From: Pseudomonadota bacterium
GTDB lineage: Bacteria > Pseudomonadota > Alphaproteobacteria > Rhizobiales > Xanthobacteraceae
Assembly: GCA_023433965.1 (NCBI GenBank)
Contig: JAEYTQ010000374.1
Location: 1-7,241, forward strand
Direction of reading: 5' to 3'
Length of the DNA: 7,241 nt
Shown: piece after piece, positions 1-6,417 of the stretch
How the letters are laid out: every line of letters begins with the position of its first letter
Numbering within the stretch: position 1 is the first letter of the stretch
The notes under the pieces: generated by a model
Seen by the model: the letters and a program-made list of their open reading frames with translations, nothing else
Told to the model about the DNA's origin: nothing
Database searches by the model: none
Position numbers and translations under genes: made by a program

Positions 1-690
1 CAGGCCGTGATCCTGGCGATCCAGACCGGCATTCCCGTGGCGCGCATCGAGCTGCTCAACGCCGCGCAGGTGCAGGCCTGCAACGCCTATTCGAAGCTGA
101 CGCTGCCGGAGACGCCGCTCCTGCTGATGGAATTCCACGGCAGCGAGATCGAGGTCGCCGAGCAGTCCAAGGCGTTCGGCGAGATCGCGAGGGAGTGCGG
201 CGGCGGCGAGTTCTCCTGGACCACCAAGCCGGAGGACCGCACCAAACTGTGGCAGGCGCGGCATGATGCCTATTGGTCGGTCAAGGCGCTCCGGCCTGGC
301 GACAGCATCGGCGTGGTCGCGACCGACGTCTGCGTGCCGATCTCCCGGCTCGCCGATTGCGTCAGCGAGACCGAGGAGGATTTGAAGCGGCTCAATCTGC
401 TGTCGCCCATCGTCGGCCATGTCGGCGACGGCAATTTCCATTGCTCGCTGGTCTGCGACGTCAACGACGTCGACGAGATGGCGCGCGGCGAGGAGTTCAT
501 GCATCGCCTGGTCGAGCGCGCGCAGGCCATGGACGGCACCTGCACCGGCGAGCACGGCATCGGCCAGGGCAAGCAGAAATACCTCGAGGCCGAGCTCGGC
601 CCCGAGGCGCTCGACGCGATGCGGGCGCTGAAGAAGGCGCTCGATCCGCTCAACATCCTCAATCCCGGCAAGATCGTGCCGGAGGCGTAG
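1..690 (+). CDS. FAD-linked D-lactate / 2-hydroxyacid dehydrogenase, C-terminal part (5' truncated by window)
   Basis: The frame is open from base 1, so the gene starts outside the window; 229 C-terminal residues are visible. They match the FAD-linked oxidase C-terminal domain of the vanillyl-alcohol-oxidase superfamily. Signatures are HVGDGNFH (visible residues 140-147), whose two histidines bind the active-site metal in relatives, TGEHGIGQGK (182-191), and the closing LDPLNILNPGKI motif. These fit the LDHD/Dld type of D-lactate dehydrogenase, which oxidises D-2-hydroxyacids to 2-oxoacids and passes electrons to cytochrome c or quinone. The N-terminal FAD-binding domain is not visible, so substrate cannot be fixed: D-lactate, glycolate (GlcD) and D-2-hydroxyglutarate enzymes share this fold. 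The ending at a TAG codon is normal for the family, with no sign of damage. The next gene is convergent. Confidence 0.9.
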   Translation, partial: QAVILAIQTGIPVARIELLNAAQVQACNAYSKLTLPETPLLLMEFHGSEIEVAEQSKAFGEIARECGGGEFSWTTKPEDRTKLWQARHDAYWSVKALRPGDSIGVVATDVCVPISRLADCVSETEEDLKRLNLLSPIVGHVGDGNFHCSLVCDVNDVDEMARGEEFMHRLVERAQAMDGTCTGEHGIGQGKQKYLEAELGPEALDAMRALKKALDPLNILNPGKIVPEA

Positions 691-705
691 CACACGGCAT
701 GGCCA

Positions 706-723
706 TTGCGCGCATCCGCGCGA
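706..723 (+). terminator. Weak hairpin just after the FAD oxidase stop
   Basis: Fifteen bases past the TAG stop, GCGCG at 708-712 pairs with CGCGC at 717-721 across a four-base CATC loop, extended by one G-U and one A-U pair. No T-run follows, so this is at best a weak or Rho-assisted 3' end for the dehydrogenase transcript. Confidence 0.25.
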
Positions 724-785
724 GTGAGGCCAGCTGAATCTGGGAATCCGTCCAGCGCGATCATCCGTCGCTATCGCAATAGAAG

Positions 786-810
786 CGGCCCGCGCGATGG
801 GCGCGGGCCG
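786..810 (-). terminator. GC-rich hairpin, probable terminator of the caspase-like gene
   Basis: CGGCCCGCGC (786-795) and GCGCGGGCCG (801-810) form a perfect 10-bp stem around a five-base loop. It lies 22 bases beyond the caspase stop codon. Read on the minus strand it is followed by CTTCTATT, a modest T-rich tract; on the plus strand no T-run follows. It therefore fits an intrinsic terminator for the minus-strand gene, and may also block read-through from the convergent dehydrogenase. Confidence 0.65.
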
Positions 811-832
811 GTGCGATGTTCACGTCAGACCC

Positions 833-2314
833 TCAGTATCTGCGGTAGTCGCCCCGTGCCGGGCCGCCATAGCCGCCGCCAGACCCACCACCGTACCCGC
901 CGCGGCCCATGCCGATGCCGATCCCGATGCCGACACCCACGGCCGCGGGCGGTGGCGGCGGGGCCCGCTCGTAGACCACCACCTCGTCGGGCGGGGGCGG
1001 CCGGCGCGGCTTCGGCGGTGTCTCGACCACCTTGCGCTTCGGCGGGGTCTGCTCGACGCGCTTCTTGATCACGGGCGGGACCGGCGTTGCCGGTGTCGTG
1101 GGCGCCGAGCACGGGCAGGTCGGCGCCGTTGCGACGGCGACCGGGGCGGCCGTCGCAGCGGCGGCAACGGGCGCGCCATAGTTGCGGTTCTGAACGCGAA
1201 GCAGCAGCCGGCGCGCGGTCGCGGCGAGGTCGCTGTTGTCCCAATTGGCGAGATAGGCCTCGAACGAAGCGCGGGTGTTGATCGCGGTGGCGCGCTCCCA
1301 GGCCAGCATCTGGCGGCGGCGCTCGAGCACGGTGCGCAGGCGCGGTGTGCGGGTGTCCTGCGCGTACAGCTCGATATAGGCCTGATACGCCTCCACGGTG
1401 TCCTCGGTGATCACGAGCTCATAGGCGGCCATGGCAGGCTTGCCGCGCAATTCCTTGCGCCAATCCTCGAGGCTGCGCGTGCCGCCGGCGAGCGCCATCG
1501 CGGATGCGCCGGGCAGAGCGGGCGTGCTGCCGCCGCTCTCGCCGAAGAACCTGAAGTCCGTGGTCAGCGAGGAGCTTTCCCAGGGGATCTGCCGGCCGTC
1601 GGTCGATTGCGCCACGGCGACGCGGATGCGCTTGAACATCTCCTCGATCGGCAGATTGGGCTCCTTGGCGACCGTCAGCACGGCCGCCGTGTAGGGGCTG
1701 TCGACGCCGCTGCCGTCCTCGGCTTCGGCGCCGGGCGAGGTCGAATAGGAGATGAACGAGCCCGGTGCGCCGGCCTTGGTGTCCACGATCGCAAGGCCGT
1801 GGCCGGCGCCGCGGAGTGCGGGGAACGGATTGTTGCGGCAGGCGTCGAGCATGAAGATGCGCGCCCGCGTCGGTAGCGCGCCGAGCGTGTTGAGCATGTC
1901 GTTCAGCCGCACGCCCTGCAGCGGAATGTCCGCCTCGCGCTTGGGGTCGAGGTCGACGGGGACGAGATAGTTCTCGCCGTCGATCTGCAGGCCGTGGCCG
2001 GCATAGAACACCAGGGCGACAGTGTCGGGGCCGCTGGCGCTGACCTTGCCGGCGAAGTCCGAGATCGCCGCGCGCATCTCGGTCTGCGCCAGATTGGCCG
2101 CAGTGGTGACGGTGAAGCCGGCACTGCCGAGCAGCTCCGTCATGCCCTTGGCGTCGTTCGCGGCGTTGGGCAGCTCCGGCACGGTGCGATAGGCCGATTG
2201 ACCGATCACCAGCGCAAGCCGCGCTTCCGCGGCGGCGTCCGTGGGCGTCGTCAATTGGGCCAGCGCGAGCAGACCCGACGCGAGAAACAAATTGCAGAGG
2301 ACCGGACGGCGCAT
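833..2314 (-). CDS. Exported caspase-like (peptidase C14) protein with helical repeats and Pro/Gly-rich tail
   Basis: 493 residues. An N-terminal signal peptide (about 1-29: Arg-Arg, a hydrophobic core rich in Leu/Ala, then a TDAAAEA cleavage region) predicts export to the periplasm or outer surface. The caspase fold spans roughly 31-258 and begins with the ALVIGQSAY strand. The catalytic dyad is intact: His107 in YAGHG and Cys159 in DACRNNPF. Residues about 283-375 contain two degenerate repeats of about 38 residues (a Trp or Tyr, then Tyr/Phe-x-Ala-Tyr, then an Arg-Leu-rich helix), a module often attached to bacterial C14 domains. The tail has a Lys/Pro-rich stretch (about 415-456), then Gly-Ile/Gly-Val alternation and GGYGGG segments ending RRY. 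The ATG start is fixed by a perfect Shine-Dalgarno. Bacterial orthocaspases generally cleave after Arg or Lys; the substrate here is unknown. No partner gene is recognisable beside it. Confidence 0.92.
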   Translation of the reverse strand: MRRPVLCNLFLASGLLALAQLTTPTDAAAEARLALVIGQSAYRTVPELPNAANDAKGMTELLGSAGFTVTTAANLAQTEMRAAISDFAGKVSASGPDTVALVFYAGHGLQIDGENYLVPVDLDPKREADIPLQGVRLNDMLNTLGALPTRARIFMLDACRNNPFPALRGAGHGLAIVDTKAGAPGSFISYSTSPGAEAEDGSGVDSPYTAAVLTVAKEPNLPIEEMFKRIRVAVAQSTDGRQIPWESSSLTTDFRFFGESGGSTPALPGASAMALAGGTRSLEDWRKELRGKPAMAAYELVITEDTVEAYQAYIELYAQDTRTPRLRTVLERRRQMLAWERATAINTRASFEAYLANWDNSDLAATARRLLLRVQNRNYGAPVAAAATAAPVAVATAPTCPCSAPTTPATPVPPVIKKRVEQTPPKRKVVETPPKPRRPPPPDEVVVYERAPPPPPAAVGVGIGIGIGMGRGGYGGGSGGGYGGPARGDYRRY

Positions 2315-2318
2315 AATG

Positions 2319-2326
2319 TCACCTCC
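2319..2326 (-). promoter_or_regulatory. Perfect Shine-Dalgarno of the caspase-like gene
   Basis: On the minus strand GGAGGTGA lies four bases before the ATG at 2314. It is complementary to all eight bases of the UCACCUCC 16S rRNA tail and settles the start. It suggests efficient, independent translation initiation. Confidence 0.85.
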
Positions 2327-2341
2327 ATCGGCAAGGCGCGC

Positions 2342-2353
2342 GATGATGTCATC
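2342..2353. promoter_or_regulatory. Short dyad GATGA-N2-TCATC upstream of the caspase-like gene
   Basis: A perfect 5-bp inverted repeat with a two-base centre lies 28 bases upstream of the caspase ATG, within the 141-base gap behind the binding-protein gene. The size and position would suit an operator or a small leader structure. I found no convincing -35/-10 pair around it, and a dyad this short can occur by chance. Confidence 0.25.
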
Positions 2354-2431
2354 TTTTCTAGGCCTTCGCCATCGGGCCGTCTGTGCGCTGGATCACGCAG
2401 GGGCCGCGGCAAATTGGGGCAGGCCAATCAA

Positions 2432-2464
2432 TGCCGAGCGCTCGGTACGGTTGTCCTACAACCG
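2432..2464 (-). terminator. Two consecutive dyads at the 3' end of the binding-protein gene
   Basis: Reading the minus strand, CGGTTGT and ACAACCG (2464-2448) form a 7-bp stem with a three-base loop that includes the TAG stop codon. Two bases later comes the 12-bp palindrome CCGAGCGCTCGG (2445-2434). No T-run follows, so this is not a classical intrinsic terminator. It could protect the 3' end or slow polymerase before the caspase gene. Confidence 0.35.
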
Positions 2465-3658
2465 GTCCACCGGCTTGAACGTCCCGTCCTTCTGGATCAC
2501 CGTCAGGAACACCTTGGGCGGGGTGTCGATCATGCGAGTGCCGACGGTGACGATGGTGCCACTGATGTCGAAGCGGCCGATGGCGTTGATGGCGCGCAAC
2601 AGGCTGGCCCGCGTCGGGCTCGGCCCTGCATTCTCCAGCGCCGCGGCCGCGAGGCGGCCGGCGAGGTAGCCTTCCAGCGACACGAAATCCGGCGTCAACG
2701 CCGGATCGAACGCCTTTTGCGCCGCCTGGTAGTCGGCGACGAGCTTGATCGAGCGGTCCCAGGGAAACGGCACGACCTGCGAGACGATGACGCCTTCGCC
2801 CTCGGGGCCGAGTTCGGCGGCGAGCGCATTGGCCCCGACGAAGGAAATGTTGACGAAGGTCGGATGGAAGCCGCTGCGGTGTGCGAGCTTGATGAACTCC
2901 GCGCAGGGCCCATAGGTCCCGACCATCACGATGGCTTCCGGTTCGGCGCGCTTGATCATGCGCCAGGCCTGGGCCACCGCGCGGGTGTTGCGCTCGTAAG
3001 TGCCTTCTGCGGCGAGCTCGAGGCCGCGCTTGGCGAGCGCACGCTTCACGCCGAGAAGGCCGTCGCGGCCGAAGGAATCGTCCTGGTAGAAGATTCCGAT
3101 GCGGGTGAACTTGCGATCCTCGGTGAGGTGCTTGATCCAGGCCTCGGCCTCCGCGCCATAGCTCGCGCGGATGTTGACGACGTTCGGAAGCTCGAGGTCG
3201 CGCAGGAATTCGGCGCCGGTGAACGGGCCGATGAAGGGGACGTTCCTGGTGCTGGTGATCGGGATCGTCGCCATCGCGGTCGGCGTGCCCACCGCGCCGA
3301 TCAGCGCGAACACCTTGTCATCCTCGATCAGGGCCAGCGTCTGCGCCACCGAGCGGTCCGGGTCGTAGCCGTCGTCGCGGCTGATCAGCTGCAGCTTGCG
3401 ACCGTGGACACCGCCCTTGGCGTTGATCTCGGTGAACGCCACGACGATGCCTTGCCGCATGCGCTGTCCGAGCGCGGAGGAGGGGCCCTCCAGGGCCGCG
3501 GCCTGGCCGAACAGGATCGCATCCTCGCTGACGCCGGCCTCCTCGCCCCGTGCCGCCAGCGTGGCCGTGGCCAGGAGCGCGATGGTCAGGACGGCGGATC
3601 GCGCTGCTCGAAATCGATACATCGGGAGGTTTTGCCGGATTGCTGGAGGAAACCGCAC
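2456..3658 (-). CDS. Leu/Ile/Val-type periplasmic ABC substrate-binding protein
   Basis: 400 residues from a GTG start. A signal peptide is clear: a basic n-region (Arg15, Arg17, Arg20), a hydrophobic core at about 22-36 and a cleavage zone near ARGEE (36-40). The mature part (about 41-400) has the features of the Peripla_BP_6/LivJ family: an opening ILFGQAAALEGPSSALG strand and ligand loop, INAKGGVHGRKLQL, DDGYDPDRSV and IGIFYQDDSFGRDGL. Such proteins bind branched-chain amino acids, amides, urea or aromatic and carboxylic acids; the ligand cannot be told by eye. The GTG has GAGGG eight bases upstream, whereas the in-frame ATG at 3622 (Met13) would give a more usual signal-peptide length but has no visible Shine-Dalgarno. 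No permease or ATPase gene lies nearby, so it is an orphan within this window. It is divergent from the CHASE-GGDEF-EAL gene and upstream of the caspase-like gene. Confidence 0.92.
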   Translation of the reverse strand: MRFPPAIRQNLPMYRFRAARSAVLTIALLATATLAARGEEAGVSEDAILFGQAAALEGPSSALGQRMRQGIVVAFTEINAKGGVHGRKLQLISRDDGYDPDRSVAQTLALIEDDKVFALIGAVGTPTAMATIPITSTRNVPFIGPFTGAEFLRDLELPNVVNIRASYGAEAEAWIKHLTEDRKFTRIGIFYQDDSFGRDGLLGVKRALAKRGLELAAEGTYERNTRAVAQAWRMIKRAEPEAIVMVGTYGPCAEFIKLAHRSGFHPTFVNISFVGANALAAELGPEGEGVIVSQVVPFPWDRSIKLVADYQAAQKAFDPALTPDFVSLEGYLAGRLAAAALENAGPSPTRASLLRAINAIGRFDISGTIVTVGTRMIDTPPKVFLTVIQKDGTFKPVDRL

Positions 3659-3666
3659 GCAACTTA

Positions 3667-3671
3667 CCCTC
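3667..3671 (-). promoter_or_regulatory. Shine-Dalgarno favouring the GTG start of the binding protein
   Basis: GAGGG on the minus strand ends eight bases before the GTG at 3658. The competing ATG at 3622 is preceded by CAAAACCTCCCG, which cannot pair with the 16S tail. This supports the longer, GTG-initiated form, although the 12 extra residues lengthen the signal-peptide n-region. Confidence 0.5.
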
Positions 3672-3699
3672 GCGAGCCTGAACAGCTCGCTAAGCGAGC
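3672..3699 (-). promoter_or_regulatory. Alternating inverted repeats in the leader of the binding-protein gene
   Basis: On the minus strand the order is GCTCGC (3699-3694), TTA, GCGAGC (3690-3685), seven bases, GCTCGC (3677-3672), directly followed by the GAGGG Shine-Dalgarno. The middle arm can pair with either outer arm, giving two mutually exclusive hairpins. Pairing with the last arm would put a stem against the ribosome-binding site. The last arm plus GAG is also self-complementary (CTCGCGAG). The repeats are seen directly; a switching role is inference. Confidence 0.35.
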
Positions 3700-3780
3700 C
3701 AAGCGACGCCGTAGTACTCCGGGCAAAATCGGCAAGATATTTCCAGAATGCCGGGATCGTGCGGGCATTTCGTTAACTAG

Positions 3781-3797
3781 TTTCCGCATTGCGGAAA
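3781..3797. promoter_or_regulatory. Operator-like dyad TTTCCGC-ATT-GCGGAAA in the divergent intergenic region
   Basis: A perfect 7-bp inverted repeat with a three-base centre sits about midway between the two divergent genes, 122 bases from the binding-protein start and 110 bases before the CHASE-GGDEF-EAL start. Its surroundings are AT-richer than the coding DNA (TTAACTAG before, TTTCAAAATTG after). Length and symmetry fit the site of a dimeric repressor or activator serving both genes. From memory it resembles TTCCG-N5-CGGAA dyads bound by some IclR-family regulators; no such regulator is in the window. Confidence 0.5.
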
Positions 3798-3907
3798 GAC
3801 CGCGTTTCAAAATTGTGCAGTTTTTAACCGCGGCCTTGTTCCGATAGCAGGGCCGACACCTCAACCAGAGGTTCGGTTCGTCGCGGAGAGGGGACGGCGG
3901 CTTCAAG

Positions 3908-6340
3908 ATGGACGGTCGCGATCAGAATGATCAGGATCGGAGGCGCAGAGGCGGATGGTGGCGCGCCGCGCCGCTGCTCGGGCTCTACCGGCCTGCGCTC
4001 GTCGCGGTCGGCGTCGGCCTGCTGTTCTCGGTCGTGGGCGCTGCCGCCGTTGCGCGGTGGGAGGATCGCGTCAACAGGATCGAATTCGAAAATGCGGCCG
4101 AGACCCAGGCCATCGTCATGCAGAACGGCATGAACGAGTACATATCGCGGCTTCTCGCGCTGCGCACGCTGTTCGAATCCACCAACGAAGAAGTCACCCG
4201 CAGCGAATTCGAAACCTTCAGTGCCCGCCTGTTCGAACGTCACCCCGGCGTGCTGCGCGTTGCCTGGTTGCCGCGCGTCAATCGCAAGGAGCGCGCGGAC
4301 TACGAGACCGCCGCGATCAGGGACGGCGTGTCGGGCTATCGCATCAAGTCCCTGCAGGGCCAGAGCTTCGCCACCGCGCCGCAGAGCGACGAGTATTTTC
4401 CGGTGTTCTACTCGACGCGACCGAAGACCTCGTCGGTCTACGGGATGGACTATGCCACCGTCCCTGAGCGCCGGGCGGCGCTGGAGCGCGCGCGCGACAA
4501 CGATCGCGTCGCCGCCATCCGAACGCGCCTGTTCGAGCCGAAGGAGGGCGGCGGCCGGGCGCCCGACGTCCTCGTCGCCATTCCCGTCTACGCCAAGGGA
4601 ACCTCCCGCGAGGAGATCGCCGACCGGCGCCGCAATCTCGCCGGCTTCGTGATCGGCATCTTCGACCTGCCGCTGCTGGTCCAGTCCATTCGGGTGACCA
4701 CCGGTGCGAGCCCCGCGGTCAGCATGAACGTTTACCCGCCCTTCACGGCACAGATCGTCAGCCTCGCGGAAATCTTGCCGGATTATTCGTCGGCTGCCAC
4801 GGCGCCGCAGTCGATGCAGGACGTCGCGCGCTCGCGGCACTGGTCGGGCAGCCTCAGGATCGGCGATACTGATTGGCAGGTGAAAGCGGTTCCTGCCGCC
4901 GGCGGTCCGCTGGCGACGACTTACGATCGCGCGGTCGCGGTCCTCATCGTCGGCATGCTGCTCACGCTTTCGCTGTCGACCTATCTCATGCTCGCCAGCC
5001 GCAACTCGCGGCGGCTTTCGCTCGCGAACCGGCGGGTGCTCGAGCTTGCCCAGACCGACATCCTCACCGGCCTGCCGAACCGCGCCTTCTTCCTCAGCCG
5101 GCTCGACGAGATGAACGGCCAATTGGGCGTGAGGGGCCTGCCCTTCGCGATCCTGATGCTCGACCTCGACCGGTTCAAGAACGTCAACGATTCCCTCGGT
5201 CACGCCGCCGGCGATGCGCTGCTGCGCCAGGTGGCGCAGCGGCTGAAATCCGCACTGCGCGCCAACGACGTGCTGGCGCGGCTCGGCGGCGACGAATTCG
5301 CCGTCATCCAGGAAGCCGGGGAGGATCAGCGCGCCTGCTCGACCGAGCTCGCCGCGCGGATCGCCAAGCTCGTGAGCGAACCGTTCCTGCTGCCCGGACA
5401 CCGCGTCGAGATCGGCACCAGCATCGGCATCGCGATCGCGCCGGATCACGGCGGCGACCAGGAGCAGCTCCTGAAGAAGGCCGATCTTGCGCTCTATCGT
5501 TCGAAATCGGCGGGCCGCAACTGCTTCACCATCTACGACGAGGCGATGTCGGCCGAGCTGGAGGCTCGCAACACGCTGGAAGGAGATCTGCGCGACGCCA
5601 TCGCGTGTTGCCAGCTGGAGGTGCATTACCAGCCGTTCGTCGATGCCCTCAGCGGCGAACGGCGCGGCTTCGAGGCGCTGGTGCGCTGGCGGCACCCGGT
5701 GCGCGGACTGATCCCGCCGGACCAGTTCATTGCGCTCGCCGAAGAGACCGGGCTGATCGTGCCGCTCGGCGAACTCGTGCTGCGGCGCGCCTGCACGGAT
5801 GCGGCCGGCTGGCCCTCCGATCTCATGGTCGCCGTCAATCTGTCGCCGATCCAGTTCAAGGAAGCCGAGCTGTTCGAAACGATCTGCGAAGCGCTCGCCG
5901 ATTCCGGGCTGCCACCGCAACGGCTCGAGATCGAGATCACGGAATCCGTGCTGCTGGAGCGCGGCAGTGAGAACCACGCCTTCATGGAGCGGCTGAAGCA
6001 GCTCGGCGTCGAACTCGCGCTCGACGATTTCGGCACCGGTTATTCCTCGCTCAGCTACCTGACCGCGTTCCCGTTCGACAAGATCAAGATCGACAAGTCG
6101 TTCATTCGAAATCTCACCCAGCAGCCGCGTTCTTCCGCCATCATCTCCTCGATCGTGACGCTGGCGCGCGGCCTGGACATGTCGGTCACCGCGGAAGGCG
6201 TCGAGACCCGCGAAGAATTTGAGCGGCTCAAGGCGCTCGGCGTCAATTTCGCGCAAGGCTATCTGTTCGGCCGGCCGCAGCCGATCGAGCGGATCCTGTT
6301 GGACGCGCCGGTCAAATCGTCACGCCTCGACGCCGCCTGA
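3908..6340 (+). CDS. CHASE-GGDEF-EAL membrane sensor, bifunctional diguanylate cyclase / c-di-GMP phosphodiesterase
   Basis: 810 residues. A basic N-terminus is followed by TM1 (about 29-49), a periplasmic CHASE domain (about 60-265, including HPGVLRVAWLPRV from 112 and the EYFPVFYSTRP and GMDYATVPERR segments), TM2 (about 342-362), GGDEF (about 378-540) and EAL (about 555-795). The cyclase looks active: DLDRFKNVND (419-428), GGDEF at 460-464, and an intact inhibitory I-site RAND (451-454) five residues before it. The phosphodiesterase also looks active: E589 of EAL, N644, E676, D706/D707 of DDFGTGYSS, K727, E763 and Q783 match the catalytic set known from RocR. It should make and/or degrade c-di-GMP at the inner membrane in response to a periplasmic ligand; which activity dominates cannot be read from sequence. 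The ATG lies 14 bases after GGAGAGGGG, a long spacing. It is divergent from the binding-protein gene and 73 bases before the MFS gene. Confidence 0.95.
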   Translation: MDGRDQNDQDRRRRGGWWRAAPLLGLYRPALVAVGVGLLFSVVGAAAVARWEDRVNRIEFENAAETQAIVMQNGMNEYISRLLALRTLFESTNEEVTRSEFETFSARLFERHPGVLRVAWLPRVNRKERADYETAAIRDGVSGYRIKSLQGQSFATAPQSDEYFPVFYSTRPKTSSVYGMDYATVPERRAALERARDNDRVAAIRTRLFEPKEGGGRAPDVLVAIPVYAKGTSREEIADRRRNLAGFVIGIFDLPLLVQSIRVTTGASPAVSMNVYPPFTAQIVSLAEILPDYSSAATAPQSMQDVARSRHWSGSLRIGDTDWQVKAVPAAGGPLATTYDRAVAVLIVGMLLTLSLSTYLMLASRNSRRLSLANRRVLELAQTDILTGLPNRAFFLSRLDEMNGQLGVRGLPFAILMLDLDRFKNVNDSLGHAAGDALLRQVAQRLKSALRANDVLARLGGDEFAVIQEAGEDQRACSTELAARIAKLVSEPFLLPGHRVEIGTSIGIAIAPDHGGDQEQLLKKADLALYRSKSAGRNCFTIYDEAMSAELEARNTLEGDLRDAIACCQLEVHYQPFVDALSGERRGFEALVRWRHPVRGLIPPDQFIALAEETGLIVPLGELVLRRACTDAAGWPSDLMVAVNLSPIQFKEAELFETICEALADSGLPPQRLEIEITESVLLERGSENHAFMERLKQLGVELALDDFGTGYSSLSYLTAFPFDKIKIDKSFIRNLTQQPRSSAIISSIVTLARGLDMSVTAEGVETREEFERLKALGVNFAQGYLFGRPQPIERILLDAPVKSSRLDAA

Positions 6341-6358
6341 TCGCGCCCGAGGGGCCAT

Positions 6359-6371
6359 GCGCGAAAAGCGC
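6359..6371. other. Small GCGC-GAAAA-GCGC hairpin after the GGDEF-EAL gene
   Basis: A 4-bp GC stem with a GAAAA loop lies 18 bases past the TGA stop and before the MFS gene. It is too short and lacks a T-run, so it is not a convincing terminator; it might be a minor 3'-end structure or chance. Confidence 0.2.
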
Positions 6372-6390
6372 TTGACCCGGCGAACCCGAG

Positions 6391-6417
6391 ATGGTCGGAA
6401 GGACCGTCCAGGGATGA
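6391..6417 (+). other. Possible 8-codon leader ORF overlapping the MFS start
   Basis: ATG at 6391 opens a frame encoding MVGRTVQG whose TGA stop overlaps the MFS start in the four bases ATGA (6414-6417). This geometry can couple translation. The ATG has only CGAG before it, a poor ribosome site, so translation is doubtful. Confidence 0.2.

Noticed and set aside
1..690. Metabolic link between the dehydrogenase and the distant MFS carrier as a lactate uptake and oxidation pair
   Set aside because: The genes are more than 5 kb apart with three unrelated genes between, and neither substrate can be assigned.
797..1876. A 359-codon plus-strand frame opposite the caspase-like gene
   Set aside because: Same codon-aligned antisense effect; the product is low-complexity Arg/Ala/Gly, and the start lies inside the terminator hairpin.
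1994..3847. A 617-codon plus-strand frame across the caspase 5' end and the whole binding-protein gene
   Set aside because: It is the codon-aligned antisense of two well-supported genes, spans their intergenic gap, and its product has no recognisable fold.
4081..4214. CGAATTCGAAA occurring twice (4081-4091 and 4204-4214)
   Set aside because: Both copies are in-frame codons for Glu-Phe-Glu within the CHASE coding region and are explained by similar amino-acid content.
3824..6256. An 810-codon open frame on the minus strand opposite the CHASE-GGDEF-EAL gene, by coincidence the same length
   Set aside because: Its codons align exactly with the sense codons, so its stops would need sense TTA, CTA or TCA, which are rare at this GC content. 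The translation is Arg/Glu/Asp/Gly-rich with no domain, while the sense frame carries every catalytic motif.
6371..6393. CTTGAC as a possible -35 element before the MFS gene
   Set aside because: No -10-like hexamer occurs 16-18 bases downstream; the sequence there is GTCGGA or similar.
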